A stretch of DNA of 64,000 nucleotides from Streptomyces anulatus (lineage in GTDB: Bacteria; Actinomycetota; Actinomycetes; Streptomycetales; Streptomycetaceae): NCBI RefSeq assembly GCF_000721175.1, contig NZ_JOEZ01000013.1, positions 1 to 64,000 of the forward strand, read 5' to 3'. Shown here in pieces: positions 8,197-21,365 of the stretch (positions are counted from its first letter, which is position 1; every line of letters starts with the position of its first letter). The notes under the pieces were generated by a model, which was given only the letters and a program-made list of their open reading frames with translations, was not told the origin of the DNA and searched no databases. The translations under genes and the position numbers were made by a program.

Positions 8197-9948
8197 ATGA
8201 CTGAGTATGGCCGGGGCCCCGGCTCCGAACCGTGGCATCCCGAGGACCCCTTGTACGGGGACCAGGGATGGGGAGGCCGGCAGGCCGCCCACGGCCAGGG
8301 CCAGTACGGCGACCAGCAGCAGCCCTATCCGCAGGACCCGTACGCCCAGCAGCACCAGAACCACCAGCAGTACCCGCAGCAGCAGCCGTACGACCAGCAG
8401 CACCAGCAGTACGGGCAGCAGCCGCAGAACCAGCAGTACGGCGCGCCCCAGCAGGACCAGTACATCCAGCAGAGCGGTGCCCAGCCGCAGTACAACGGCG
8501 GCTGGGACACCGGGCAGCAGGCCGCGATGCCGTACGGGGGCGAGCCCCAGGACCCGTACGCCCAGCAGCCCGGCGGCTACGACGCATCGCAGGACTACTA
8601 CGGCACCCCTGAGGCCTACCCCCCGCCGCAACCTCCGGGCCGCCGCGACGCCGCAGCCGAACAGCAGCAGCAACAACAGCAACAGTCGTCGACGGACTGG
8701 GACCCGGACGAGCCGCAGGAAGAGACGCACCCCTTCTTCACCGGTGCGGACGAACCGGCCGGCCGCGAGCCGCGCGACGACGACGATGACCCGGACGACG
8801 ACGGATCGCGCGCCTCGCGCCGCGACCGCGGCGGCAGCGACCGCCGGGGCGGCAAGGGCAAGAAGAAAAAGAGCCGCAGCGGCTGTGCCTGCCTGGTGGT
8901 CTCCGTCGTCCTGCTCGGCGGCCTCGGCGGAGTCTCCTACGTCGGCTACACCTTCTGGAAGAAGCAGTTCGGCGCTCCGGCCGACTACGCGGGGGCGGGC
9001 ACCGGCGAGGTCGAGGTCGAGATCCCCGAAGGGTCGCTCGGCTACGACATCGCCAACATCCTGCGCAAGAAGGGCGTCATCAAGTCCTCCGACGCCTTCG
9101 TCGCGGCGCAGAACGACAACCCCAAGGGCAAGTTGCTCCAGGCCGGCGTCTACCTCCTGAAGAAGGAGATGTCCGCTGCCAGCGCGATCGAGCTGATGCT
9201 CGACCCCAAGAGCCAGAACGCGTTCGTGATCCCGGAGGGGACCCGCAACGTCAAGGTCTATGCCGAGATCGACAAGCGGCTGGAGCTGGAGAAGGGGACC
9301 ACGGCGAAGATCGCCAAGACCAAGGCGGAGTCGCTGGGCCTGCCCGACTGGGCGGACGACAACCCGGACGTGAAGGACCCGCTGGAGGGCTTCCTGTACC
9401 CGGCCGCCTATCCGGTCGCCAAGGGAACGAAGCCCGAGGACGCGCTGAAGCGGATGGTCACGCGGGCGAACAAGGAGTACGACAAGCTCGGCCTGGCGGA
9501 CAGTGCGAAGAAGCTCGGTCTCAAGAGTCCGTGGGAACTGATCACCGTCGCGAGCCTCGTGCAGGTCGAGGGCAAGTACAAGCACGACTTCGACAAGGTC
9601 GCGCGGGTCGTCTACAACCGTCTCAAGCCGGGCAACATGGAGACGGTCGGGCGGCTCGAATTCGACTCCACGGTCAACTACATCAAGGGTCAGAGCACCC
9701 TCGACATCGGTGCGGTCGACGAGGTCCGGAAGATCGACGACCCGTACAACACCTACAAGATCATCGGCCTGCCCTCCGGCCCGATCAGCAATCCGGGCGC
9801 GGACGCCCTGCACTCGGCGATGAACCCCAAGCCGGGCCCCTGGTACTACTTCGTCTCGATCAACGAGGACAAGACGGTCTTCGCCGAGACCAACGAGGAG
9901 CACGAGAAGAACCGGCGGGAGTACGAAGAGGGGAAGTCCGGCCAGTGA
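8197..9948 (+). CDS. mltG: Endolytic murein transglycosylase MltG
   Basis: The product is 583 aa from ATG 8197, chosen because AGGGGATC precedes it; the frame is open upstream to 8089 without support. It cleaves nascent glycan strands at the outer face of the membrane. The first roughly 225 residues are a cytosolic, disordered Gln/Tyr/Pro-rich region with Gln runs, then an Asp/Arg-rich stretch. One transmembrane helix is at about 229-252 and a LysM-like plus YceG catalytic region follows. The catalytic Glu is E458 in ASLVQVEGKY. Typical MltG lacks the long N-terminal extension, though streptomycete proteins often have one. The stop overlaps aroE by three bases. Confidence 0.95.
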   Translation: MTEYGRGPGSEPWHPEDPLYGDQGWGGRQAAHGQGQYGDQQQPYPQDPYAQQHQNHQQYPQQQPYDQQHQQYGQQPQNQQYGAPQQDQYIQQSGAQPQYNGGWDTGQQAAMPYGGEPQDPYAQQPGGYDASQDYYGTPEAYPPPQPPGRRDAAAEQQQQQQQQSSTDWDPDEPQEETHPFFTGADEPAGREPRDDDDDPDDDGSRASRRDRGGSDRRGGKGKKKKSRSGCACLVVSVVLLGGLGGVSYVGYTFWKKQFGAPADYAGAGTGEVEVEIPEGSLGYDIANILRKKGVIKSSDAFVAAQNDNPKGKLLQAGVYLLKKEMSAASAIELMLDPKSQNAFVIPEGTRNVKVYAEIDKRLELEKGTTAKIAKTKAESLGLPDWADDNPDVKDPLEGFLYPAAYPVAKGTKPEDALKRMVTRANKEYDKLGLADSAKKLGLKSPWELITVASLVQVEGKYKHDFDKVARVVYNRLKPGNMETVGRLEFDSTVNYIKGQSTLDIGAVDEVRKIDDPYNTYKIIGLPSGPISNPGADALHSAMNPKPGPWYYFVSINEDKTVFAETNEEHEKNRREYEEGKSGQ

Positions 9949-10772
9949 GCGAGCCACGCCGGGCCGCCGTCCTCGGCTCGCCCATCGCACACTCCCTCTC
10001 CCCGGTCCTGCACCGCGCCGCGTACGCCGAACTCGGCCTGGAGGACTGGTCCTACGACCGGTTCGAGATCGACGAGGCGGCGCTGCCCGGGTTCATCGAA
10101 GGGCTGGACTCCTCCTGGGCCGGGCTGTCGCTGACCATGCCGCTCAAGCGGGCGATCATCCCGTTGCTCGACGAGGTCGGCGTGACGGCCGCCTCCGTGG
10201 AGGCCGTCAACACGGTCGTGTTCACGGAGGACGGCCGCCGAGTCGGCGACAACACCGACATTCCCGGCATGATCGCCGCTCTGCGTGAACGCGGCGTCGA
10301 CAAGGTCGAGTCCGCCGCGGTGCTCGGAGCCGGTGCCACCGCCTCCTCCGCGCTGGCCGCGCTCGCGGCGATCTGTGCCGGACCGGTCACCGCTTATGTG
10401 CGCAGCCCCGAGCGGGCGGCCGAGATGCGGGCCTGGGGGGAGCGGCTCGGTGTCGACGTCGTGATCGCCGACTGGGCGGACGCGGCAGCGGCACTGACCG
10501 CGCCGCTCGTCATCGCCACCACCCCGGCGGGTGCGACGGACTCGTTGGCCGGATCCGTGCGGGGAACCCCGGGCATCCTCTTCGACGTGCTGTACGAGCC
10601 GTGGCCCACCGCGTTCGCCGCCGCCTGGTCGGCGCACGGCGGGGCGGTGGTCGGCGGGCTCGACCTGCTGGTGCACCAGGCCCTGCTCCAGGTCGAGCAG
10701 ATGACCGGCCGGATCCCGGCACCGCTGGCCGTCATGCGGCAGGCCGGGGAAGCCGCGCTCGCGGACCGCTGA
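9945..10772 (+). CDS. aroE: Shikimate dehydrogenase
   Basis: The product is 275 aa from GTG 9945, overlapping the mltG stop (GTGA). It reduces 3-dehydroshikimate to shikimate with NADPH in the chorismate pathway. The substrate-binding start is AVLGSPIAHSLSPVLHRAAY. SLTMPLKRAI carries the catalytic Lys, DNTDIPGMI is present, and the Rossmann glycine loop is VLGAGATASSA. It ends the alaS operon; the other aro genes follow after a 145-base gap with a hairpin. Confidence 0.96.
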   Translation: MSEPRRAAVLGSPIAHSLSPVLHRAAYAELGLEDWSYDRFEIDEAALPGFIEGLDSSWAGLSLTMPLKRAIIPLLDEVGVTAASVEAVNTVVFTEDGRRVGDNTDIPGMIAALRERGVDKVESAAVLGAGATASSALAALAAICAGPVTAYVRSPERAAEMRAWGERLGVDVVIADWADAAAALTAPLVIATTPAGATDSLAGSVRGTPGILFDVLYEPWPTAFAAAWSAHGGAVVGGLDLLVHQALLQVEQMTGRIPAPLAVMRQAGEAALADR

Positions 10773-10784
10773 CGGGTCCGTCGG

Positions 10785-10814
10785 CCGGTCCAGGACGTCC
10801 GTCTGCTGGACCGG
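10785..10814 (+). terminator. Weak hairpin between aroE and aroC
   Basis: CCGGTCCAG at 10785-10793 pairs perfectly with CTGGACCGG at 10806-10814 around a 12-nt loop. There is no T tract. It may reduce read-through from the alaS-aroE operon into aroC. Confidence 0.4.
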
Positions 10815-10917
10815 CGGCCGGATCGCGCCCCGGGTCGTGGGAGGATCGGAGGTGGCGGGCCAGGGCCGCGCACCCGGTGGCGCCGTTGGATTTCAGGCGC
10901 GAGCATGAGGAGCACCG

Positions 10918-14182
<3,265 letters not shown>

Positions 14183-14332
14183 CGGACCGACACCGACGCG
14201 ATTCCCGTCCGGCCTCCGCGCGGTCGGCGGGCACTTCGCACCCTCCCGGGCCGTTCACCCGAAGACGGCCCGGGAAGGTACGGTAGCCGTCCCATCAGCG
14301 TCAGTTGCAGTTACGAGACGGAGTGGCACCGG

Positions 14333-15214
14333 ATGCAGCACGCAGTGGGGGCCCCGCTGCCGCCGCCCCACGGACCCGGTATCGGGCACGTCGGCCGGCC
14401 GTACCAGGCCCAGCACCCCGGTCACCCCGGCCCGCCCCCGATACCCCCGCCGCCCCCCGGCCAGGCGCCGCCTCCCCCGGCCCAGGGCCGGACCGGGCAG
14501 CCTCCTGCCCCCGGCCAGGCCCCGCAGCCCGGCTGGAGCGGCACAGGGCCCACGCCGCCGCCCGCCGGGCAGGGAGGCGGGCACACCGGGCACATCCAGC
14601 TGCCCCCGGGCGGCCCCGTTCCGCTGCCCGCGCCCCCCGCCGAGCCCGGTACCGGCGGCGCGACCCTCGCCGTGCTGCTCATCGGCCCGGCCGGGGCGGG
14701 CAAGACCACCGTCGCCAGGCTCTGGGCGGCCCGCCGCCGGGTGCCCACCGCCCACGTCTCCCTCGACGACGTCCGTGAGTGGGTCTGCTCCGGCTTCGCC
14801 GACCCGCAGGCCGGCTGGAACGACCACTCCGAGGCCCAGTACCGCCTGGCCCGCCGCACCTGCGGCTTCGCCGCCCGTAACTTCCTCGCCAACGGCATCT
14901 CCTGCATCCTCGACGACGCCGTCTTCCCCGACCGCCCGGTCGTCGGCCTCGGCGGCTGGAAGCGCCACGTGGGCCCCGGCCTGCTGCCAGTGGTCCTGCT
15001 GCCCGGCCTGGAGATCGTCCTGGAGCGCAACGCCGCCCGCAGCGGCAACCGCAGGCTCTCCGACGAGGAGGTCGCCCGCATCCACGGCCGGATGGCCGGC
15101 TGGTACGGCTCCGGCCTCCCGATCATCGACAACTCCACGTACGACGTGGAGACCACCGCCCGCGTCCTGGACGACGTACTGGCCCGGTCCATCGCGAGCC
15201 CGCCCGCCTGGTAG
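14333..15214 (+). CDS. Proline-rich P-loop kinase-like protein
   Basis: The product is 293 aa with GGAG 9 bases upstream of ATG 14333. Residues 1-110 are Pro/Gly/Gln-rich low complexity. The rest is a P-loop fold of the zeta-toxin/polynucleotide-kinase type: LIGPAGAGKTTVARLW (Walker A at about 119-126), a SLDDVREWV switch, then SCILDDAVFPDRP and an LERNAARSGNRRLSDEEV lid. It may phosphorylate a small molecule or nucleic acid, but the substrate is unknown. It sits alone between the aro operon and the M24-like gene with 120-150 base gaps. No partner antitoxin is seen, so a toxin role is unlikely. Confidence 0.8.
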   Translation: MQHAVGAPLPPPHGPGIGHVGRPYQAQHPGHPGPPPIPPPPPGQAPPPPAQGRTGQPPAPGQAPQPGWSGTGPTPPPAGQGGGHTGHIQLPPGGPVPLPAPPAEPGTGGATLAVLLIGPAGAGKTTVARLWAARRRVPTAHVSLDDVREWVCSGFADPQAGWNDHSEAQYRLARRTCGFAARNFLANGISCILDDAVFPDRPVVGLGGWKRHVGPGLLPVVLLPGLEIVLERNAARSGNRRLSDEEVARIHGRMAGWYGSGLPIIDNSTYDVETTARVLDDVLARSIASPPAW

Positions 15215-15347
15215 CCGCCGGAAGAGCCCGCCCGCCCGGCAGCGCTCGTGCTCCGGCGTCCCGGCCGACCGCGCACCGCCGCGGGCCAGCCCCCCGGTCG
15301 GGTGCGCTGGCCGGGCGGGCCGACGCCCTCGCTCGTACGCTCGAACC

Positions 15348-16454
15348 ATGTCAGAGGTGCACGCCGTCCGACGCGGGCTGCTCCGCGACCGGTGCGCCGC
15401 CGCGGGCTCCGCGGCCGCCCTGGTCTCCCGCCCCGCCAACGTCCGTTATCTCGCGGGCGGAGCGCCTCCCGGCGCCGTGCTGCTGCTCGGCCCCGGCGAG
15501 GACGTTCTGCTCTGCCCGCGCGCCCCGACCGGTGAATCCGCCCACGGGCGGCCCGACGAGGCGCTCCGGATCGACCTCCTGCCCGTCCCGGACAGCGACC
15601 CGGTGGTCGCCGCCGCGGGCCTCGCCGCCGAGTCGGGCGCGGGCTCGCTCGCCGTCGAGGAGCACGATCTGACCGTGGCCCGGCACCGTGCCATGGGTAA
15701 GGCCGCCCCGCGCCTGGTCCTGGCCGATCTGGGCTTCACCGTGGAGCAGCAGCGGATCGTCAAGGACGAGGAGGAGATCGGCTGCCTCCGGATCGCCGCC
15801 GAGATCACCGACCAGGCCCTCGGTGAACTCCTCGAATCGATCCTGGTCGGCCGCACCGAGCGGCATCTCGCCCTCGAACTGGAGCGCCGCCTCGTCGACC
15901 ACGGGGCGGACGGCCCTGCCTTCGCCACCTCCGTGGCCACCGGCCCCAACTCCGGCCAGGGACGCCACCGGCCCTCCGACCGCAGGGTGGAGGAGGGGGA
16001 TTTTCTCTCCGTCCGCCTGGGCGCGAGCTACCACGGCTACCGCTGCGAGATCGGCCGGACCTTCGTCATCGGGACCGCCCCCACCGAGTGGCAGATCGAG
16101 CTCTACGACCTCGTTTTCGCCGCTCAGCGGGCCGGCCGGGAAGCCCTGGCCCCGGGGGCGGCCTACCGGGACGTGGACCATGCCGCCCGGCACCTGCTGG
16201 AGTCCGCGGGGCACGGAGAGGGCCTTCAGTCGAGGACCGGGCACGGTGTGGGGCTCGAAATCGAGGAGGACCCGCAACTGGCACCGACAGCCATGGGTAA
16301 ACTGGACGCTTGTGTGCCGGTCACCGTCGAACCGGGGGTCCACCTCCCGGGCCGGGGCGGTGTCCGGATCGATGACACGCTCGTCGTGCGCCCCGAGGCG
16401 GACGGCGGACCCGAGCTACTCACCATGACGACCAAGGAGCTGCTCGCGCTCTAG
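15348..16454 (+). CDS. M24 (aminopeptidase P-like) protein with altered metal site
   Basis: The product is 368 aa from ATG 15348, with creatinase-type N-terminal and pita-bread C-terminal domains. Compared with functional M24 enzymes, the first metal Asp is Arg (R223 in SVRLGASY) and the second is Glu (E234 in CEIGRTF). The metal His is kept (H299 in GHGVGLE), but the catalytic His is Glu (E306 in EIEED). One metal Glu is kept (E328 in TVEPGVH) and the last is Asp (D342 in RIDDT). It is therefore probably not a normal dinuclear peptidase. It lies 50 bases upstream of efp, a Xaa-Pro-peptidase/efp pairing common in bacteria. Confidence 0.85.
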   Translation: MSEVHAVRRGLLRDRCAAAGSAAALVSRPANVRYLAGGAPPGAVLLLGPGEDVLLCPRAPTGESAHGRPDEALRIDLLPVPDSDPVVAAAGLAAESGAGSLAVEEHDLTVARHRAMGKAAPRLVLADLGFTVEQQRIVKDEEEIGCLRIAAEITDQALGELLESILVGRTERHLALELERRLVDHGADGPAFATSVATGPNSGQGRHRPSDRRVEEGDFLSVRLGASYHGYRCEIGRTFVIGTAPTEWQIELYDLVFAAQRAGREALAPGAAYRDVDHAARHLLESAGHGEGLQSRTGHGVGLEIEEDPQLAPTAMGKLDACVPVTVEPGVHLPGRGGVRIDDTLVVRPEADGGPELLTMTTKELLAL

Positions 16455-16504
16455 CGCGCATCCTCGGTCGTTCCACCAGCTTCAGTCCAGGAGATTCCGC
16501 AACC

Positions 16505-17071
16505 GTGGCTTCCACGAACGACCTCAAGAACGGCCTGGTGCTCAAGCTCGACGGAGGCCAGCTCTGGTCCGTCGTCGAGTTCCAGCACGTCAAGCCCGGC
16601 AAGGGCCCCGCCTTCGTGCGCACCAAGCTCAAGAACGTGCTCTCCGGCAAGGTCGTCGACAAGACGTTCAACGCCGGCGTGAAGGTCGAGACGGCCACCA
16701 TTGACCGCCGCGACATGCAGTTCTCGTACATGGACGGCGAGTACTTCGTCTTCATGGACATGGACACGTACGACCAGCTCATGGTCGACCGCAAGGCCGT
16801 CGGCGACGCCGCCAACTTCCTGATCGAGGGCTTCACCGCCTCCGTCGCCCAGCACGAGGGCGAGGTGCTCTACGTCGAGCTGCCCGCCGCGGTCGAGCTG
16901 ACGATCCAGCACACCGACCCGGGCGTCCAGGGCGACCGCTCCACCGGCGGCACCAAGCCCGCCACCCTGGAGACCGGTTACGAGATCGGCGTGCCGCTCT
17001 TCATCAGCACCGGCGAGAAGATCAAGGTCGACACCCGCTCGGGCGACTACCTCGGCCGGGTGAACAGCTAA
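16505..17071 (+). CDS. efp: Elongation factor P
   Basis: The product is 188 aa from GTG 16505, with AGGAG upstream. EF-P enters the ribosomal E site and relieves stalling at polyproline. The KOW-like domain I carries the tip loop KPGKGPAF with K33; domains II and III follow. The PGKGP palindrome is the actinobacterial type, reported to work without lysine modification. It is followed after two bases by nusB. Confidence 0.97.
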   Translation: MASTNDLKNGLVLKLDGGQLWSVVEFQHVKPGKGPAFVRTKLKNVLSGKVVDKTFNAGVKVETATIDRRDMQFSYMDGEYFVFMDMDTYDQLMVDRKAVGDAANFLIEGFTASVAQHEGEVLYVELPAAVELTIQHTDPGVQGDRSTGGTKPATLETGYEIGVPLFISTGEKIKVDTRSGDYLGRVNS

Positions 17072-17073
17072 CC

Positions 17074-17505
17074 GTGGCTGCCCGGAACAAGGCCCGCAAG
17101 CGCGCCTTCCAGATCCTCTTCGAGGCCGACCAGCGCGGTGAGTCCGTGCAGAGTGTCCTCGCGGACTGGGTTCGGCACTCGCGGACCGATGACCGTCAGC
17201 CGCCGGTCGGCGAGTTCACGATGGAGCTCGTCGAGGGGTACGCGCAGTACGCGGACCGGATCGACGACCTCATCGTCACCTACGCGGTGGACTGGGAGAT
17301 CGACCGCATGCCGGTGGTCGACCGGAGCATCCTGCGGCTCGGTGCGTACGAGCTGATCTGGATGGACGAGACCCCGGACGCCGTGGTGATCGACGAGGCC
17401 GTCCAACTCGCCAAGGAGTTCTCCACCGATGACTCCCCGTCCTTCGTGAACGGTCTGCTGGCCCGTTTCAAGGACCTCAAACCGAACCTCCGCCGGGAGC
17501 AGTAG
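17074..17505 (+). CDS. nusB: Transcription antitermination factor NusB
   Basis: The product is 143 aa from GTG 17074. It is all-helical and binds rRNA boxA with NusE (S10). Signatures are ARNKARKRAFQILFEADQRG (Arg-rich helix 1), DRMPVVDRSILRLGAYEL and IDEAVQLAKEFS. The efp-nusB pair is tightly coupled (two-base gap) and closed by a strong hairpin. Confidence 0.96.
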   Translation: MAARNKARKRAFQILFEADQRGESVQSVLADWVRHSRTDDRQPPVGEFTMELVEGYAQYADRIDDLIVTYAVDWEIDRMPVVDRSILRLGAYELIWMDETPDAVVIDEAVQLAKEFSTDDSPSFVNGLLARFKDLKPNLRREQ

Positions 17506-17538
17506 CCCCCGGCCGCGACGGTTCGGTCGCACACACCA

Positions 17539-17574
17539 CGAAGGGCCCACGGTCAGCCGACCGTGGGCCCTTCG
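17539..17574 (+). terminator. Terminator after nusB
   Basis: A perfect 16-bp stem beginning CGAAGGGCCCACGG encloses the loop AGCC. It lies 34 bases after the nusB stop and between convergent nusB and bldD, so it can act in both directions. Confidence 0.85.
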
Positions 17575-17688
17575 GGGTACCCGGCGCCGAGCCGGAACAC
17601 GGGAGACGGGAACGCCGGGCGGGCGGGGACCCGAAGGTCCCCGCCCGCCCGGCGGCACGTTTCTGCTGTGGGGTCGGGCCCCGCTCGC

Positions 17689-18189
17689 TCAGCCCTCGTC
17701 GTGGGAGACCGCGCGGCGCGCGTCCGCGTCCAGCACGCCCCAGCTGATGAGCTGCTCCGTGAGCACGGAAGGCGACTGGTCGTAGATGACGGCGAGCGTG
17801 CGAAGGTCGTCCTGGCGGATCGAGAGCACCTTGCCGTTGTAGTCACCGCGCTGGCTCTGGATGGTCGCCGCGTAGCGCTGCAGCGGACCGACCTTCTCCG
17901 GCGGGACGTGGGCGAGGCGCTCCAGGTCCAGGACGAGCTTCGGCGGCGGCTCGGCGGCCCCACCCGGCGTCGTGCCGGGCAGCAGCTCCTGCACCGGGAC
18001 CCCGTAGAAGTCCGCCAGCTCGGCGAGGCGCTGTACGGTCACGGCACGGTCGCCGCGCTCGTACGAACCGACCACGACGGCCTTCCAGCGACCCTGGGAC
18101 TTCTCCTCCACGCCGTGGAGGGAGAGGCCCTGCTGGGTGCGGATGGCACGGAGTTTGGCCCCGAGCTGCTTTGCGTATTCGCTGGACAT
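17689..18189 (-). CDS. bldD: Developmental master regulator BldD
   Basis: The product is 166 aa. The N-terminal XRE-type helix-turn-helix covers about residues 8-70. The C-terminal domain carries the c-di-GMP signature RGD (114-116) - X8 - RQDD (125-128). In S. coelicolor, tetrameric c-di-GMP bridges two BldD subunits and keeps sporulation genes off during vegetative growth. The same residues at the same numbers predict conserved control here. An operator-like palindrome lies 49 bases upstream. It is divergent from pyrR and convergent with nusB. Confidence 0.98.
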   Translation of the reverse strand: MSSEYAKQLGAKLRAIRTQQGLSLHGVEEKSQGRWKAVVVGSYERGDRAVTVQRLAELADFYGVPVQELLPGTTPGGAAEPPPKLVLDLERLAHVPPEKVGPLQRYAATIQSQRGDYNGKVLSIRQDDLRTLAVIYDQSPSVLTEQLISWGVLDADARRAVSHDEG

Positions 18190-18237
18190 ATGGCTCCCCG
18201 GACGCTGGAACAGTGTGCGGCTCCGCCGCGTGGCTGG

Positions 18238-18250
18238 TAACTCACTGTGA
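18238..18250. promoter_or_regulatory. BldD box (autoregulatory site)
   Basis: TAACTCACTGTGA matches the BldD palindrome TNACNC(A/T)GNGTNA with one mismatch. It is 49 bases upstream of the bldD ATG. BldD is known to repress its own promoter, which makes this the likely site. Confidence 0.7.
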
Positions 18251-18364
18251 GGTTACGCAGCGTTACTTGGATGCGTCAAGCCGAGTGGTCCGGACCGGCA
18301 CCTCCCGGGGCGGGGCCAGGGCCGAGCGCAAGCCCTGGTAGCGTGGATGACGCAATTTCGACGT

Positions 18365-18995
<631 letters not shown>

Positions 18996-19089
18996 CCCGG
19001 GCCCTCCCGTGGGCCCGTCCGGGGCCGTACGGCCGCTCCTGCGCGCCCGCATGCCTGAAACTCCCTCCAGCCACCCGGAGAACCCCCAG

Positions 19090-20076
19090 ATGAAGCGTCA
19101 CCTCATCTCGGCCGCCGACCTCACCCGCGACGACGCCGTCCTGATCCTCGACACCGCCGAGGAGATGGCCCGGGTCGCGGACCGGCCGATCAAGAAGCTC
19201 CCCACCCTGCGCGGCCGTACCGTCGTCAACCTCTTCTTCGAGGACTCGACCCGTACCCGCATCTCCTTCGAGGCGGCCGCCAAGCGGCTGTCCGCCGACG
19301 TCATCAACTTCTCCGCCAAGGGCTCCTCCGTCTCCAAGGGAGAGTCCCTGAAGGACACCGCGCTGACCCTGGAGGCGATGGGCGCCGACGCCGTCGTCAT
19401 CCGGCACGGAGCTTCCGGCGCCCCCTACCGGCTCGCCACCTCCGGCTGGATCGACGGGGCCGTGGTCAACGCCGGGGACGGCACCCACGAGCACCCCACC
19501 CAGGCCCTCCTGGACGCCTTCACGATGCGCCGCCGGCTCGTCGGCGCCGACACCGGGCTCGGCCGCGACCTGGACGGCCGCCGCATCACGATCGTCGGCG
19601 ACATCCTGCACAGCCGCGTCGCCCGCTCCAACGTCCACCTGCTGACCACGCTCGGCGCGCACGTCACCCTGGTGGCCCCGCCCACCCTCGTCCCCGTGGG
19701 CGTCGAACAGTGGCCCTGCGACGTCAGCTACAGCCTCGACAACGTGCTGGCGGAGTCCGATGCGGTGATGATGCTGCGTGTGCAGCGTGAACGGATGAAC
19801 GCCGCGTACTTCCCGACCGAGCGCGAGTACTCCCGCCGCTACGGCCTGGACGGCGAGCGGATGGCGAAGATGCCCGAACACGCCATCGTCATGCACCCCG
19901 GCCCGATGGTCCGCGGCATGGAGATCACCGCCGAGGTCGCCGACTCCGACCGCTGCACGGTCGTCGAGCAGGTCGCCAACGGCGTCTCCATCCGCATGGC
20001 CGTGCTCTACCTGCTGCTCGGCGGCTCCGACACCGCGCTGTCCGCCGCCCCCGCCCGTACCGAGGAGAACAAGTAA
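19090..20076 (+). CDS. pyrB: Aspartate carbamoyltransferase catalytic subunit
   Basis: The product is 328 aa from ATG 19090, chosen over an upstream in-frame GTG because [15 protein letters not shown] is the family start. It joins carbamoyl phosphate to aspartate. [13 protein letters not shown] binds carbamoyl phosphate and [11 protein letters not shown] is the second signature. No regulatory pyrI is nearby, as usual for operons with pyrC adjacent. pyrC starts two bases after its stop. Confidence 0.97.
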   Translation: MKRHLISAADLTRDDAVLILDTAEEMARVADRPIKKLPTLRGRTVVNLFFEDSTRTRISFEAAAKRLSADVINFSAKGSSVSKGESLKDTALTLEAMGADAVVIRHGASGAPYRLATSGWIDGAVVNAGDGTHEHPTQALLDAFTMRRRLVGADTGLGRDLDGRRITIVGDILHSRVARSNVHLLTTLGAHVTLVAPPTLVPVGVEQWPCDVSYSLDNVLAESDAVMMLRVQRERMNAAYFPTEREYSRRYGLDGERMAKMPEHAIVMHPGPMVRGMEITAEVADSDRCTVVEQVANGVSIRMAVLYLLLGGSDTALSAAPARTEENK

Positions 20077-20078
20077 CC

Positions 20079-21365
20079 ATGAGCAAGATCATTGTCCGCG
20101 GTGCGCGGATCCTCGGCGGCGAGCCGCAGGACGTACTGATCGACGGCGAGACCGTCGCCGAGGTGGGCGCCGGGATCGACGCCGCCGACGCCACCGTGAT
20201 CGAGGCCGAGGGGCAGATCCTGCTGCCCGGCCTGGTCGACCTGCACACCCATCTGCGCGAGCCCGGCCGCGAGGACTCCGAGACCGTCCTCACCGGCACC
20301 AGGGCCGCGGCCGTCGGCGGCTTCACCGCCGTGCACGCCATGGCCAACACCTTCCCCGTCGCCGACACCGCCGGCGTCGTCGAGCAGGTCTGGCGGCTCG
20401 GCAAGGAGTCCGGCTACTGCGACGTCCAGCCCATCGGCGCCGTCACCGTCGGCCTGGAGGGCAAGAAGCTCGCCGAGCTGGGCGCGATGCACGACTCCGC
20501 CGCCGGGGTGAAGGTCTTCTCCGACGACGGCAAGTGCGTCGACGACGCGGTGATCATGCGCCGCGCCCTGGAGTACGTGAAGGCCTTCGACGGCGTCGTC
20601 GCCCAGCACGCCCAGGAGCCCCGCCTCACCGAGGGCGCCCAGATGAACGAGGGCATCGTCTCCGCCGAGCTCGGACTCGGCGGCTGGCCCGCCGTCGCCG
20701 AGGAGTCGATCATCGCCCGCGACGTCCTCCTCGCCGCCCACGTCGGCTCCCGCGTCCACATCTGCCACCTCTCCACCGCCGGCTCCGTGGAGATCGTCCG
20801 CTGGGCCAAGTCCAAGGGCTGGAACGTCACCGCCGAGGTCACCCCGCACCACCTCCTCCTCACCGACGAGCTGGTCCGCAGCTACAACCCGGTCTACAAG
20901 GTGAACCCGCCGCTGCGCACCGAGGCCGACGTCATGGCCCTGCGCGAGGCGCTCGCCGACGGCACGATCGACTGCGTCGCCACCGACCACGCCCCGCACC
21001 CGCACGAGGACAAGGACTGCGAGTGGGCCGCGGCCGCCATGGGCATGGTGGGCCTGGAGACCGCGCTCTCGGTCGTCCAGCAGACGATGGTGGACACCGG
21101 CCTGATCGACTGGGCGGGCGTCGCCGACCGCATGTCCTTCCGTCCCGCGGCCATCGGCCGGCTCGAAGGACACGGCCGCCCCGTCTCGGCGGGTGAGCCC
21201 GCCAACCTCACCCTGGTCGATCCGGCATACCGTGGAGCCGTGGACCCCGCGGGCTTCGCGTCCCGCAGCCGAAACACCCCCTACGAGGGCCGTGAGCTGC
21301 CGGGCCGTGTCACCCACACCTTCCTGCGGGGCCGTGCCACGGTCGTCGACGGGAAGCTCGCGTGA
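20079..21365 (+). CDS. pyrC: Dihydroorotase
   Basis: The product is 428 aa, a class I amidohydrolase that cyclises carbamoyl-aspartate. DLHTHLREPG gives two metal-binding His, HICHLSTAGSVE and TPHHLLLTDE are second-shell and ligand regions, and ATDHAPH carries the catalytic Asp. The ribosome site GAGGAGAAC overlaps the end of pyrB. The end overlaps the next gene by four bases (GTGA). Confidence 0.97.
   Translation: MSKIIVRGARILGGEPQDVLIDGETVAEVGAGIDAADATVIEAEGQILLPGLVDLHTHLREPGREDSETVLTGTRAAAVGGFTAVHAMANTFPVADTAGVVEQVWRLGKESGYCDVQPIGAVTVGLEGKKLAELGAMHDSAAGVKVFSDDGKCVDDAVIMRRALEYVKAFDGVVAQHAQEPRLTEGAQMNEGIVSAELGLGGWPAVAEESIIARDVLLAAHVGSRVHICHLSTAGSVEIVRWAKSKGWNVTAEVTPHHLLLTDELVRSYNPVYKVNPPLRTEADVMALREALADGTIDCVATDHAPHPHEDKDCEWAAAAMGMVGLETALSVVQQTMVDTGLIDWAGVADRMSFRPAAIGRLEGHGRPVSAGEPANLTLVDPAYRGAVDPAGFASRSRNTPYEGRELPGRVTHTFLRGRATVVDGKLA

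Noticed and set aside
8300..8700. CAG-rich repeats
   Set aside because: They are codons of the MltG Gln-rich region, not a separate repeat element.
7996..9990. 664-aa open frame on the minus strand opposite mltG
   Set aside because: Mirror of the Gln-rich region; no start signal and no domain.
14333..15214. Zeta toxin of a toxin-antitoxin system
   Set aside because: No adjacent antitoxin and the Pro-rich N-terminus is not typical.
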